A DNA stretch of 64,000 nucleotides from Caminicella sporogenes DSM 14501 (GCF_900142285.1 NZ_FRAJ01000004.1:121842-185841); one strand, 5' to 3'; numbered from the stretch's first letter, positions 35,206 through 44,442 are shown. The notes: generated by a model from the sequence alone, not told the origin. Made by a program: numbers and translations.

Positions 35206-36033
35206 CTATTTTATTGATCCATCTGTTACTCCTTTAATAATATGTTTTTGAGCAATAACATAGAATATTACTATCGGAATCATTGAAATTACCAATCCAG
35301 CCAAAGCTAGATTCCATTTCTTAGAATACTGTCCGAAAAAGTAAAACATTTTTAGTGGTATAGTCTGCCACTCAGGTTTATTTATAACTAACTGTGGAAG
35401 TAAAAAGTCATTCCATATCCACATTACATTGAGTATACTTACTGTTACAGTTATAGGCTTTAAAAGAGGAAATATTATATACCAAAATACTTGAAATGTA
35501 TTACAACCGTCAATAGTTGCAGCTTCTTCTAATTCTTTTGGAATATTTTTTATAAATCCATGATATAATATAATTGATAAACTTGACCCAAATCCCAAAT
35601 ACATAAACACTAATCCAACTGGATTTAACAATTTAAGTTTTCCCATTATATTTATTAATGGAAGCATTACCGCTTGAAATGGCACAAGCATTGCTGCTGC
35701 AAATAAAAAGAATATAAATGTACTATATTTTGTATTTGTTCTTACCAGCATCCATGCTGCCATAGAAGCAAAAACTACAATCATAAATGTACTAGATACT
35801 GTTATTAAAAGGGAGTTTAGAAATGAATGAAAAAAGTCTAATTGAACAAAAGCTTCTGCATAATTTTTAAAAGTAAAATATTTTCCAAAAGGTAAATTTA
35901 GCACATTTAAGAATATTCCTTTTTGTGTTTTAAAAGAATTTGTAAAAATTATGTATAGTGGAGATAAAAATAATATTCCAAGTAATATGCTTATAATAAC
36001 TATTAAACTATTTTTTAATGTACTTTTTTTCAT
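35206..36033 (-). CDS. Maltodextrin ABC transporter permease, MalG-type
   Basis: 275 aa with six hydrophobic helices (ILLGILFLSPLYIIFTN, AAMLVPFQAVMLPL, VGLVFMYLGFGSS and others). The EAA loop that docks the ATPase reads ELEEAATIDGCNTFQVFWYIIFPLL (about 165-190). It pairs with the MalF-type permease to form the channel. Its ATG overlaps the previous gene's stop as TAATG. No ATPase gene is present in the operon; a shared MsmX-type ATPase elsewhere is expected. Confidence 0.92.
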   Translation of the reverse strand: MKKSTLKNSLIVIISILLGILFLSPLYIIFTNSFKTQKGIFLNVLNLPFGKYFTFKNYAEAFVQLDFFHSFLNSLLITVSSTFMIVVFASMAAWMLVRTNTKYSTFIFFLFAAAMLVPFQAVMLPLINIMGKLKLLNPVGLVFMYLGFGSSLSIILYHGFIKNIPKELEEAATIDGCNTFQVFWYIIFPLLKPITVTVSILNVMWIWNDFLLPQLVINKPEWQTIPLKMFYFFGQYSKKWNLALAGLVISMIPIVIFYVIAQKHIIKGVTDGSIK

Positions 36034-36899
36034 TACATTTCTACCTCCCTTTTCTTACTATAATATAACTGTGTCAATGTTATAGCAGCTACTGTCAATA
36101 AAAATATCACTGCTTTTGCTTGAGCTAAACCAAGCTTATTAAAGCTAAAAGCTGTACTGTATATATTCAGTGCAAGCATTTGAGTTGAACTATATGGTGC
36201 TCCATTTGTCAGCGCTAAATTTTGGTCAAATAATTTAAAGGAATTAGAAAGTGTTAAAAATAAACCTACTGTAAATGCCGGTGCTACTAAAGGTATTACT
36301 ATATGTATAAGCCTTTGAAATCCATTCGCACCGTCAATTTTGGCAGCTTCAACTAAACTGTCTGGAATACTTTGAAGAGCAGCTATATATATAACCATCA
36401 TATAGCCTGATAACTGCCATGACATCAATATAACAAGTCCCCAAAATCCCGTAGAAGTAGTTGACAGCCAACCTTCTAAAAAACTAATGCCAAGTGCTCC
36501 TCCTATCCAATCAAATGCTTTAACAAATATGAACTGCCATACAAATCCTAATATGAGCCCCCCAATTAAGTTTGGCATAAAAAATATACTCCTAAGAGCA
36601 TTACTTATCTTCATTTTTTTAGTAACAAGTAGCGCCAAACTAAAACCAATCAAATTTATACTAATAACTGAAACTAAAGAAAATTTTGTCGTAAATATAA
36701 ACGCATTTAAAAAACTTTTATCCTTTGTAAGTACTTCTATATAATTTTTAAACCCAACCCAGTTGACTTTATCAGCAATTCCATTCCAATCGGTAAAGGA
36801 ATAATAAATTCCCACAAACATTGGCACTATAACTACCATCAAAAATGCTATCAAAATTGGACCGACGAATATATTAAACCATAAACTAGACTTTTTCAT
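36033..36899 (-). CDS. Maltodextrin ABC transporter permease, MalF-type
   Basis: 288 aa with six membrane segments (GPILIAFLMVVIVPMFVGIYYS, GFSLALLVTKK, FFMPNLIGGLILGFVWQFIF and others). EAA loop SLVEAAKIDGANGFQRLIHIVIPLV near residue 185. Shorter than Escherichia coli MalF because it lacks the large periplasmic loop, typical of Firmicute carbohydrate importers. TAGGAGGG precedes the ATG. It lies 55 bases after the binding-protein gene and is coupled to the MalG-type gene. Confidence 0.92.
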   Translation of the reverse strand: MKKSSLWFNIFVGPILIAFLMVVIVPMFVGIYYSFTDWNGIADKVNWVGFKNYIEVLTKDKSFLNAFIFTTKFSLVSVISINLIGFSLALLVTKKMKISNALRSIFFMPNLIGGLILGFVWQFIFVKAFDWIGGALGISFLEGWLSTTSTGFWGLVILMSWQLSGYMMVIYIAALQSIPDSLVEAAKIDGANGFQRLIHIVIPLVAPAFTVGLFLTLSNSFKLFDQNLALTNGAPYSSTQMLALNIYSTAFSFNKLGLAQAKAVIFLLTVAAITLTQLYYSKKREVEM

Positions 36900-36954
36900 T
36901 TTGCCCTCCTAATAATTTAGGGGAAAGGAGGAATTACTCCTCCAATCACCTTTT

Positions 36955-38331
36955 TTATTGTTGTCTCATTTCTTCCCATTTAGATTTAGAATTAGAAATT
37001 ACTTTATCCCAAGTCATTTCACCAGCTAAATATTTTTGAATATTTGTTCCTAAAACTTCTTGACCCCATCCTGTTGGATAACCCATGAATACCCATGGCA
37101 TAGTTTTTCCTTCTTCAGCATATCTCTTAACAGCTTTTCCAAGTGGATCTTTTAATTCTAAATTTTCAAATCCTTTTAATGGAGGAATAAAGAAAAATTT
37201 ATTTACGATAAAATCTTTACCTTTTTCAGATGTATAAAGCCAATTCAAGAAATCTTTAGCTGCTTCTTTATCTGCATCTGGACTATTTTTATTTATTGCC
37301 CAGTGCATTGGTACCCCAACCGGAATTGAATCTTCTACAGCTCCTTTAACTGGCAATGGTAATATATCTAAATTATTAGCAACGTTTTCATCAATATTTT
37401 TAACTCCACCGTAAATCCAGTTACCTTGTTGAATAATTGCAACTCTTCCTATAGCTATACCTTCATCTACTTGTGTAGCATAGTCAACTGCATTTAATTT
37501 TGCCTTCTTATCTGCATTAGATGAATAATCTGCCTGTAAATCGATTAAAGCTTTTAAAGCATCTCCATATTTAAAATCAACTTTTTTAGAATTAAATGCA
37601 GCCATTGAACTGTCAAATTCTTGAGATAAAACTGCATTTGAAGTATGCAAACCTGTTACCCAAGTTTCTTTAGCTGGATATTCAAATACTGCTTCAAGTA
37701 ATGGATACTTATCTTTTAATTCTCCAGATTTAATTTTCTTATCTAACTTTTTAACAGCTTCTTCTAAACTTTCAAAACTTGTGATTTTAGAAGCATCTAT
37801 TCCTGCATCTTTAAATATTGCTTTATTATATACTAATCCATAACCTTCTATATTAAATGGTAAAGCATAAATTTTTCCATCAACTGTAGCACCTGACAAT
37901 ATACCAGGAAGAGCTAATTTAACCCAAGGCTGATCTGATAAATCTTCTAACTTGCTCATCCAATCTTTAACATCTTGAGGTCCACCTACATTAAATATAT
38001 CTGGTTCTTGACCTGATTGAAACTTTGCTCTAAGTGCTGCACCGTAGTCATCTCCGCCACCCACAGTCTGAATGTTTATTTTAACATTTGGATGCTCGGC
38101 TTCATATGCTCTTGCAGCTTCTTCTAATTCTTTTGCAATCTCAACTTTAAATTGGAATACATCTACCTCTACTTTTTCACCATTTTGAGAATTTGCTTGA
38201 TTTTGTTCTTCTGATTTTTGTATTTCTTGCGACTGCTCTGTTGGCTTAGCAGAACAAGCTGTAAACAACAAGTTTGTTACTAGAAATATCATCATAATAC
38301 AAAGTGCAAAGCTCTTTTTAACTTTTAACAT
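36955..38331 (-). CDS. Maltodextrin-binding lipoprotein, MalE-type
   Basis: 458 aa from the ATG at 38331 (SD GAGGGG); the frame extends to a GTG at 38346 that reads through the SD. Lipoprotein signal with lipobox LFTACS, Cys26. The CUT1 extracellular solute-binding fold follows: FQFKVEIAKELEEAARAYEAEHPNVKINIQ, DIFNVGGPQDV, LPFNIEGYGLVYNKAIFKDAGID. The operon's GH31, malQ and glgP genes point to maltodextrin as ligand. First gene of the operon; a LacI-type operator/cre-like site overlaps its promoter region. Confidence 0.9.
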   Translation of the reverse strand: MLKVKKSFALCIMMIFLVTNLLFTACSAKPTEQSQEIQKSEEQNQANSQNGEKVEVDVFQFKVEIAKELEEAARAYEAEHPNVKINIQTVGGGDDYGAALRAKFQSGQEPDIFNVGGPQDVKDWMSKLEDLSDQPWVKLALPGILSGATVDGKIYALPFNIEGYGLVYNKAIFKDAGIDASKITSFESLEEAVKKLDKKIKSGELKDKYPLLEAVFEYPAKETWVTGLHTSNAVLSQEFDSSMAAFNSKKVDFKYGDALKALIDLQADYSSNADKKAKLNAVDYATQVDEGIAIGRVAIIQQGNWIYGGVKNIDENVANNLDILPLPVKGAVEDSIPVGVPMHWAINKNSPDADKEAAKDFLNWLYTSEKGKDFIVNKFFFIPPLKGFENLELKDPLGKAVKRYAEEGKTMPWVFMGYPTGWGQEVLGTNIQKYLAGEMTWDKVISNSKSKWEEMRQQ

Positions 38332-38359
38332 AATAACACCCCTCACTAAAATTTAAATA

Positions 38360-38390
38360 TGATTTTTTAGATAACGTTTTCAAACGTCTT
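38360..38390 (-). promoter_or_regulatory. Operator / cre-like site in the malE-operon promoter
   Basis: The minus strand carries TGAAAACGTTATCT (38369-38382), which matches 13 of 14 positions of the CcpA cre consensus TGWAANCGNTNWCA and also contains the AACGTT core of the operators before the LacI gene. A second CG-centred half-site (AGACGTTTG, 38381-38389) is 10 bases away. A possible -35 TTGAAA overlaps it, so binding would block transcription. Confidence 0.6.
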
Positions 38391-38493
38391 TTAATTTTAC
38401 TTTTTTTATATGCATAATCCCTCCCTTATAAATCTTTCATTTATTTTTCAACAGTTCTTCTGTAAAAATTATTTGAAGAACTGCAGATTACTT

Positions 38494-39513
38494 TTATATT
38501 ATTTTTTTACATGATTCCCTTTCAAGTAGCTTAGTTTCTAATATTACATGTTTATGACCTTTTTTATGTTTTATTATATCTAATAAAATTTCTATACTCT
38601 TATAACCAATATCTTCTTGAGGCTGTTTTATAGTAGTAATTGACGGATGAAAATATTCTGTATAATCTAATCCATCAAATCCTATTATTGATATGTCATC
38701 TGGTATTTTCATACCTCTAGATAAAATTGCTTTTGAAGCTCCTATTGCCATTATATCTGATGTAACAAAAACAGCAGTCAGTTCTAAATTTTTATCAAGA
38801 AGTCTATTCATAGCATCATATCCAGATTTAAAAGTATATTGACCTACCTCTAAAAATTCTTCTCTACATTTTATTTTATTATCATCTAAAGCCTTTTTAT
38901 AACCTTTTATCCTCAAGTTACCAACACTTCTGTCGCTTTCTCCAGTAGAAATAATCGCAATCTTTTTATGACCAAGTTTACACAAATAGTCCACTGCTTT
39001 ATAAGCAGCTTTTTCATCTTCAATACTTACACTTGAAATAAGTTCTTTATTTATATTTTTACTGACATTTGTAGAAGCAATTACAATAGGTGTTTTTAAA
39101 GACTTAATTTGTCTTTCATCTATATTTTCAAAGTCCCCTCCAAGACAAATCAAACCTTTAAGTCTCTTTTCCTTAATAAGTTCTATAGCTGCTTCTATAT
39201 CACTTGAATCTTTATCATTATAATGAAGTATCATAGTAAAACCTTGTTCATCTATTTTTTCTTCTATAGCTTTTATTATCTTAGCAAAGAATGGATTATA
39301 AATACCTTTTACTATTACTCCTATATTTTTTGATTCATTTCTTTTCAAATTTCTTGCACTATTATTTGGTATATAATTATATTCTTCTATTATTTTTAAA
39401 ATCTTCTTTCTAGTTTCTTCATTGACATCTGGACGATTATTTAAAACACGAGATACAGTACTAGCTCCTACACCAGCTATTCTAGCTATATCCTTAATAT
39501 TTAAATTTTTCAT
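38494..39513 (-). CDS. LacI-family transcriptional regulator of the maltodextrin operon (MalR-like)
   Basis: 339 aa from the second ATG (39513), seven bases after GAGGAG; the first ATG at 39519 is too close. N-terminal LacI helix-turn-helix NIKDIARIAGVGASTVSRVLN with the hinge helix NNSARNLKR, then a type I periplasmic-binding effector domain to the end (NIGVIVKGIYNPFFAKII, DISIIGFDGLDYTEYF, TTIKQPQEDIG). It lies directly upstream of malE in the same direction and is expected to repress it in the absence of maltodextrin. Three tandem operators just after its own promoter imply autoregulation. Confidence 0.92.
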   Translation of the reverse strand: MKNLNIKDIARIAGVGASTVSRVLNNRPDVNEETRKKILKIIEEYNYIPNNSARNLKRNESKNIGVIVKGIYNPFFAKIIKAIEEKIDEQGFTMILHYNDKDSSDIEAAIELIKEKRLKGLICLGGDFENIDERQIKSLKTPIVIASTNVSKNINKELISSVSIEDEKAAYKAVDYLCKLGHKKIAIISTGESDRSVGNLRIKGYKKALDDNKIKCREEFLEVGQYTFKSGYDAMNRLLDKNLELTAVFVTSDIMAIGASKAILSRGMKIPDDISIIGFDGLDYTEYFHPSITTIKQPQEDIGYKSIEILLDIIKHKKGHKHVILETKLLERESCKKII

Positions 39514-39536
39514 CTTCATTCTCCTCTATCATATTC

Positions 39537-39572
39537 GGCAACGTTACCGTAAACGTTACCGGAAACGTTTCC
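39537..39572. promoter_or_regulatory. Three head-to-tail 12-bp LacI-type operators
   Basis: Contiguous units GGCAACGTTACC (39537-39548), GTAAACGTTACC (39549-39560) and GGAAACGTTTCC (39561-39572) each have a central ACGT; the last is a perfect palindrome. They begin a few bases after the predicted transcription start of the regulator and end 18 bases before its ribosome site. Confidence 0.85.
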
Positions 39573-39585
39573 ATAACCTAATATT

Positions 39586-39613
39586 ATTTTAACATACAAA
39601 TTAAATTATTCAA
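39586..39613 (-). promoter_or_regulatory. Promoter of the LacI-family regulator gene
   Basis: Minus strand: -35 TTGAAT, 16-bp spacer, -10 TAAAAT (39586-39591) preceded by TG at the extended -10 position. The predicted start near 39579 places the three operators at about +7 to +42. Confidence 0.6.
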
Positions 39614-39704
39614 ATATTTTTTTGTTTTTTTATTTTATTTTTTTACTAAAAGTTTATTCAAATTTAAAACAAAAGTATTTATAAAAATAACTCTTAACTA
39701 ATAA

Positions 39705-39746
39705 TTAAAAAAGTCCTATGACAGCAGTACAGCTATCATAAGACTT
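39705..39746 (-). terminator. Terminator of the PPi-phosphofructokinase gene
   Basis: A 15-bp RNA stem with two G-U pairs (arms 39711-39725 and 39732-39746) followed on the minus strand by a T run. Confidence 0.75.
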
Positions 39747-39768
39747 CTATTAAAAATTTCACACGTAT

Positions 39769-41010
39769 TTACTTTACAGCATATTTTAATAAATATTGTA
39801 AATCAATATATTTAGGCAGTCCATCTTCAATAATAATTTTAGGACTTCCTTCAATAAGAGGCTTCAGATAACTTACAGCATCATCTGTAATAAAATTCCT
39901 CTCTTTAGTAATCCATTCTTTAGGAAAATACTTTATATCGTTTGCAACTTTAGATGCTTCTACTTTTACAGTTTCTATTTCATACGGATTATTTCTTATC
40001 CTTTTTATTCCTATCATATATCCTGAACATCCTTCAATTGAATATTTTACAGCATCTTTTCCTACTTTATAAGCTTCTTCAATATCTACAGACGATACTG
40101 AGTGCATAGCACAACGCTGAGCAACTCCAAGTTCTAATACTTTAACTCTTGATGTTATACCTGATTGAATTATCAGTCTTTTAATATAATTACCTACTCC
40201 ACCTAGTTGAGTATGTGAAAAACCATCATGCTTTTTAGTATTTTTCATTTCAAATATAAATCTGCCATTTTCATCTTTTATTCCTTCTGAAACTACTATA
40301 TATACTTTATTTTTTTCTTTAAACCTCTTGCTCACATCTTTTAAAAATTTTTCATCAGAAAAAGGAATTTCAGGCAAATAAATAAAATCTACAACTTGCC
40401 TTCCATTTATTTTAGCAAGAGCTGCACTTGCTGCCAACCATCCAGCATTTCTTCCCATAGTTTCAACAATAAAAATTCCATTATTAATATATACGCTAGA
40501 ATCTAAATAAGTTTCTAAAACTGTTGTGGCTACATACTTCGCAGCACTGCCAAAACCGGGAGTATGGTCCGTACACCACAAATCATTATCAATTGTCTTA
40601 GGTATTCCAATTATTTGTTTATTTATTCCTTTTAATTTAGCATATTTACTGAGTTTACTTACTGTATCCATAGAATCATTTCCACCTATGTAAAACAGTG
40701 TCTTTACATTTAATTTGTCCATTATATCAAATATTTTTTGATACTCACTTTCATCTTCTCTAAAATCTTTCATCTTATATCTACACGAACCTAGAGAAGA
40801 AGAAGGTGTATATTTTAAAATTTCCAATTCTTTATCTGATAAACAAGTTAAATCAAGTATTTTATTTTGTAAAATACCTTCAATTCCATTTATTCCGCCG
40901 TACACTTTGTCATAAAATTTTGTTTCTTTATTTCCTTTTATAACACCAACTACGCTTGCATTAATTACTGAAGTAGGCCCTCCCGATTGAGCTACTAAAC
41001 AATTTTTCAT
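39769..41010 (-). CDS. pfp: 6-phosphofructokinase, PPi-dependent type
   Basis: 413 aa, longer than ATP-PfkA (about 320 aa). The key motifs point to pyrophosphate as donor: YIGGNDS (109-113) has Asp where ATP enzymes have Gly in GGDGS, and PKTIDND (137-143) has Lys where ATP enzymes have Gly before TIDND. VETMGRNAGWLAASAALA and EGIKDENGRF are family hallmarks. It phosphorylates fructose-6-phosphate reversibly. Monocistronic with AAGGAGAGAGG and its own terminator, upstream of the maltodextrin genes. A membrane pyrophosphatase gene elsewhere in the window fits a PPi economy. The motif rule predicts donor use but does not prove it. Confidence 0.85.
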   Translation of the reverse strand: MKNCLVAQSGGPTSVINASVVGVIKGNKETKFYDKVYGGINGIEGILQNKILDLTCLSDKELEILKYTPSSSLGSCRYKMKDFREDESEYQKIFDIMDKLNVKTLFYIGGNDSMDTVSKLSKYAKLKGINKQIIGIPKTIDNDLWCTDHTPGFGSAAKYVATTVLETYLDSSVYINNGIFIVETMGRNAGWLAASAALAKINGRQVVDFIYLPEIPFSDEKFLKDVSKRFKEKNKVYIVVSEGIKDENGRFIFEMKNTKKHDGFSHTQLGGVGNYIKRLIIQSGITSRVKVLELGVAQRCAMHSVSSVDIEEAYKVGKDAVKYSIEGCSGYMIGIKRIRNNPYEIETVKVEASKVANDIKYFPKEWITKERNFITDDAVSYLKPLIEGSPKIIIEDGLPKYIDLQYLLKYAVK

Positions 41011-41168
41011 AACCTCTCTCCTTACTATTTATTTTCGCAATAAAATTCCCTGTTTATTATATTACATAAAAAGATACTAATCAATTAAACAAGTTGCAAA
41101 ATTGCAAGTTTTATGTTATAAATTGCAAAAATGAATATATAAATTATTCTTAATTTTTTCAAAATAAG

Positions 41169-41204
41169 AAAACCTTGATTTTACATTTGTAAAATCAAGG
41201 TTTT
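41169..41204 (-). terminator. Terminator of the HtrA/secreted-protein operon
   Basis: A perfect 17-bp inverted repeat (arms 41169-41185 and 41188-41204, core CCTTGATTTTACA) placed 13 bases after the stop codon at 41217. Confidence 0.85.
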
Positions 41205-41216
41205 TTATAATAACAC

Positions 41217-43091
41217 CTAATTTTTTTGAGATTTATCATCAAATTCTTCTAGCTTATGAGTTTTCCATACATATTTGATATTACCGTAATTCATCTTATT
41301 AATAACAGTATTTTTCCATATCTTTTGTATCTTTTCTTTATTTTTATCAGTCATATTAGCTACGGGAATTGATATTTTTTCAGTAAAAATATCTTTATCG
41401 ATTTTAATAATATATTTATATTCATTAAATATATTTTTTAAATCATAATTTTTAGTTTTGTCTTTACTTACAAATTGTTGAATTTTTTCTAAATCGTATT
41501 CTTTCTCAATACAATATATTTCTGCACCATTATGCTGAGTAGATTGAATTTTAACTTGCGCTAGTCCCATTTTTATTTCATCATCATCTTTATATGCTTC
41601 AACCTCTTTAGTTATGATTTCATGCATATCATTTGCATTTAACCCTGCAAACATATCTAAATTAATATTGCTGTTTGGTTCAAATGCACTTATATTTTCA
41701 TAATTCTTAACACCTTCACTACCCCAAAAATCAAAATCATCACTAAAACCAATAAACCTATCATAATAATAATCTTCACCAAATCCTTCTTTTGATACAT
41801 TCCAGCTCTTAGTTACTTTAGTTTTGAAATCATATTTTTTCATCTTCAATTCTTTAACAGCATTTAAGTCCATTAATGTTTCAGCAGCAACTATTTTACC
41901 TAACATTTTACTGAGGCATGACCTATCTAATTTAAAAGAATCTATCATTTTTTTATAGTTAGCCTTTGTATTTTCATCATTATATTTTTTTTCATTTATT
42001 TTAGCACTTACAAGATACTTGTACCCATTTCCTATTACATATAAATTATGAACAATATATGGATTATTTGTAATTGTATTATATTTCACTATCAATTCAT
42101 AGGCATCAAAATTTTTTCCTGTTTTGCTTTCGCTTTTTATTATCTCATATACTCTACTATTATAATTATCTTTTAAAAATTCTATTTCTTTTTGTGCCCA
42201 TTTTTCTGCAGTTTCTCCTTGCTGTGCAGAACTTATTAAACTAACAGTTAAATTTTCTATATTTTTCATATCTTCATCTTTTTTTTCTTTTAAAGATTTA
42301 TCTTCTTGATTGAGTTCTTCATCAGTATATACTCTAGAAAATTTTTGATACCTAGCATTTGGAACGCCTTTAACTTTCCAATAAGGACTAATCATCAACT
42401 TCCAACCATAACTAGTATTTTTATATTCCCTGCTAATACTAACTGAATCAGATAAATCTTTTATACGTGGATTATTTTTATCAAAATAAGGCTTAAATGA
42501 AGATACTAACTTTTCAAACATTTCTTTATGTTCTCTATAAAATTCTCCACTCATTCTAACTGTTAAATCATATATATAGTTGTTAGCAATATAAATCCTA
42601 TTTTCTATATAATCTCTAAATTCTTCAGCTGCTTCATCTACTAAAATATAATCATAATCTTGATCTGTTTTGACTATTCGAATATATGGCTGCCTACCAT
42701 TTTCTTTAACTATATCTACTGAAAATTCTTTATCTCCCCAGCCCCAAAAATCTATATCGTCTCTTGAATTGTTTTGTATTTTATATAGTAAATCCTCTAA
42801 TGTAAGTTCTGATTCATTTTTATTAATCTCTAATGTAACAGATGCTTGATAGCTATTTGTAGACATACGAAAATAATTTGCACGTTCAGATTTAAAAATC
42901 ATTGCATCATCTGGTAAATACATAGACCACTTATATATTTGACTTCCCACTTCAGTTTTAGCCTTATCTTTTTTATTTGAAAAGACTTCATATAAATCTA
43001 TTTGTCCATTAGTTTCCAAAGCAAATGTAAAAGAGCAAAATAAACTATATATTAAAATCATACATATAGTAATTGATAGTAATCTTTTCAT
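41217..43091 (-). CDS. Secreted protein of unknown function with probable three-fold repeated domain
   Basis: 624 aa that I cannot assign to a named family. Signal peptide at 1-25 (LLSITICMILIYSLFCSFTFA, cut near ALE), no lipobox, no C-terminal anchor. The rest seems to contain three similar alpha/beta segments (about 50-205, 225-395, 420-615). Each begins with W-containing strands (YKWSMYLPDD, YGWKLMISPYWKV, KSWNVSKEGF), continues with a strand rich in hydrophobic and acidic residues, and ends in a helix after a Tyr-rich strand (MFEKLVSSFKP, YKKMIDSFKLD, KEKIQKIWKN). This layout recalls PsbP/DcrB-like folds, but that is a guess. It follows the HtrA-like protease gene by 30 bases and shares its terminator. 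AAAGGAAG precedes the ATG. Confidence 0.75.
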   Translation of the reverse strand: MKRLLSITICMILIYSLFCSFTFALETNGQIDLYEVFSNKKDKAKTEVGSQIYKWSMYLPDDAMIFKSERANYFRMSTNSYQASVTLEINKNESELTLEDLLYKIQNNSRDDIDFWGWGDKEFSVDIVKENGRQPYIRIVKTDQDYDYILVDEAAEEFRDYIENRIYIANNYIYDLTVRMSGEFYREHKEMFEKLVSSFKPYFDKNNPRIKDLSDSVSISREYKNTSYGWKLMISPYWKVKGVPNARYQKFSRVYTDEELNQEDKSLKEKKDEDMKNIENLTVSLISSAQQGETAEKWAQKEIEFLKDNYNSRVYEIIKSESKTGKNFDAYELIVKYNTITNNPYIVHNLYVIGNGYKYLVSAKINEKKYNDENTKANYKKMIDSFKLDRSCLSKMLGKIVAAETLMDLNAVKELKMKKYDFKTKVTKSWNVSKEGFGEDYYYDRFIGFSDDFDFWGSEGVKNYENISAFEPNSNINLDMFAGLNANDMHEIITKEVEAYKDDDEIKMGLAQVKIQSTQHNGAEIYCIEKEYDLEKIQQFVSKDKTKNYDLKNIFNEYKYIIKIDKDIFTEKISIPVANMTDKNKEKIQKIWKNTVINKMNYGNIKYVWKTHKLEEFDDKSQKN

Positions 43092-43121
43092 AATATTCTT
43101 CCTTTCTGAAACTATTATTTT

Positions 43122-44174
43122 TTAAGATTCTGATTTCTCAGATAATGTCACTGTAATATTAAATTTTTCATTATCCCTTATAAAAGTCAATTCTACTTTA
43201 TCTCCCGGTAAAAAACCTTTTAAAATCTCATTATATTGTGCAATAGACGTAGTTTTTTGACCATTTATCGCCTCAAGTATATCTCCTTCTTTTACTTGCT
43301 GTGGAGTAACTACAGCATCTTTTTGAAGTGTAACTACTTTTAATCCTTGATTTGTAGGAATACCTAACATTGCAGCCCAGTTTTCTTCAAATTCTATACC
43401 TGTATAGCATCTTCTAATTCTTCCAAATCTATTATACTGATCTAAAAAATAATTTATATTGTTTATAGGAATAGAAAAATTCATTCCCTGATAAAACATA
43501 TAACCTCTAGTATTAATACCAACTAATTCACCCTCCATATTAACTAACGGTCCACCACTATTTCCGGGATTAATAGAAGCATCTGTCTGCAAATATGTAT
43601 AATATCTGTCAACAGGTCTATTAAGCCCACTTATAATACCTTTGCTTGCACTATTTCTATAACCAAAAAACAAAGGAGTACCAATTGCAATAACTTCATT
43701 ACCTACTTTTAATTCTTTTTCATCTGCAAATTTAATAGGTTTAATGTCTGAACTGTTAATTTTTAATAATGCCAAGTCAATTTCTTTATCTGCATATAAA
43801 AGCTCAGCTTTATATGCACTACCATTGTATGTAACTACATATATATCTTCCAATCCGTCTACAACATGATTATTGGTAATTATCCTACCATCAGAACTTA
43901 CAACTACTCCAGAACCGTGCTGTAAATTTTTAGGATATTTTGAATATATAAAATCTCTCTCTCGATATTTTTTATTTTCTCCTATTACTGCAACTACAGA
44001 TTTGTTAACTTTATCAATAACGTCAGATACTTTATTACTTTCATTTTTCAACTGCTTAAGAAGTTTATTAACTGTTTCCTCTGTAACTTTTTGTTCATTT
44101 TCAGATGCAAATGCTACTGCTGTTATAGATAGTAGCATACAAATAATTAAAAAAATGCCTACTCCTTTTTTCAT
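43122..44174 (-). CDS. Secreted trypsin-like serine protease with PDZ domain (HtrA/DegP-like, S1C)
   Basis: 350 aa. Signal peptide at 1-24 (IFLIICMLLSITAVAFA). A helical leader (25-60) precedes the protease domain with catalytic His103 (ITNNHVV), Asp133 (EIDLALL) and Ser206 (NPGNSGGP). A single PDZ domain covers about 260-345 (GDILEAINGQKTTSIAQYNEIL). Unlike many Firmicute HtrA proteins it has a cleavable signal rather than an N-terminal anchor and large cytosolic tail. It should degrade or refold damaged exported proteins. AAGGAGG precedes the ATG. First gene of a two-gene operon with the unknown secreted protein, which may be a substrate, regulator or adaptor. Confidence 0.92.
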   Translation of the reverse strand: MKKGVGIFLIICMLLSITAVAFASENEQKVTEETVNKLLKQLKNESNKVSDVIDKVNKSVVAVIGENKKYRERDFIYSKYPKNLQHGSGVVVSSDGRIITNNHVVDGLEDIYVVTYNGSAYKAELLYADKEIDLALLKINSSDIKPIKFADEKELKVGNEVIAIGTPLFFGYRNSASKGIISGLNRPVDRYYTYLQTDASINPGNSGGPLVNMEGELVGINTRGYMFYQGMNFSIPINNINYFLDQYNRFGRIRRCYTGIEFEENWAAMLGIPTNQGLKVVTLQKDAVVTPQQVKEGDILEAINGQKTTSIAQYNEILKGFLPGDKVELTFIRDNEKFNITVTLSEKSES

Positions 44175-44404
44175 TATAAAGCCTCCTTAATATTATCTTT
44201 TATTAATTTTGTGTACATTAAAAATTTAATTTAAAATTTTGCTCTTATACACTACACCCATTTCTTATTATATAAAATGCTGATAATATTTAAAACTTAA
44301 TTTTTTCTTAATTTTAGTAATAAATTTAAATTTTACCTTCCATCTATATTTTCTATTTTTATCTATATTTTCCTTCTTTTTTATTAGAGTTTTTTCAAAA
44401 AATA

Positions 44405-44442
44405 AAAAAACTCGATTTACATAATTTATAATCGAGTTTTTT
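44405..44442 (-). terminator. ssrA terminator
   Basis: Inverted repeat with arms 44405-44417 and 44430-44442 (core ACTCGATT/AATCGAGT), with A/T runs giving a U tail on the minus strand. It begins 20 bases after the tmRNA 3' end. Confidence 0.82.
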
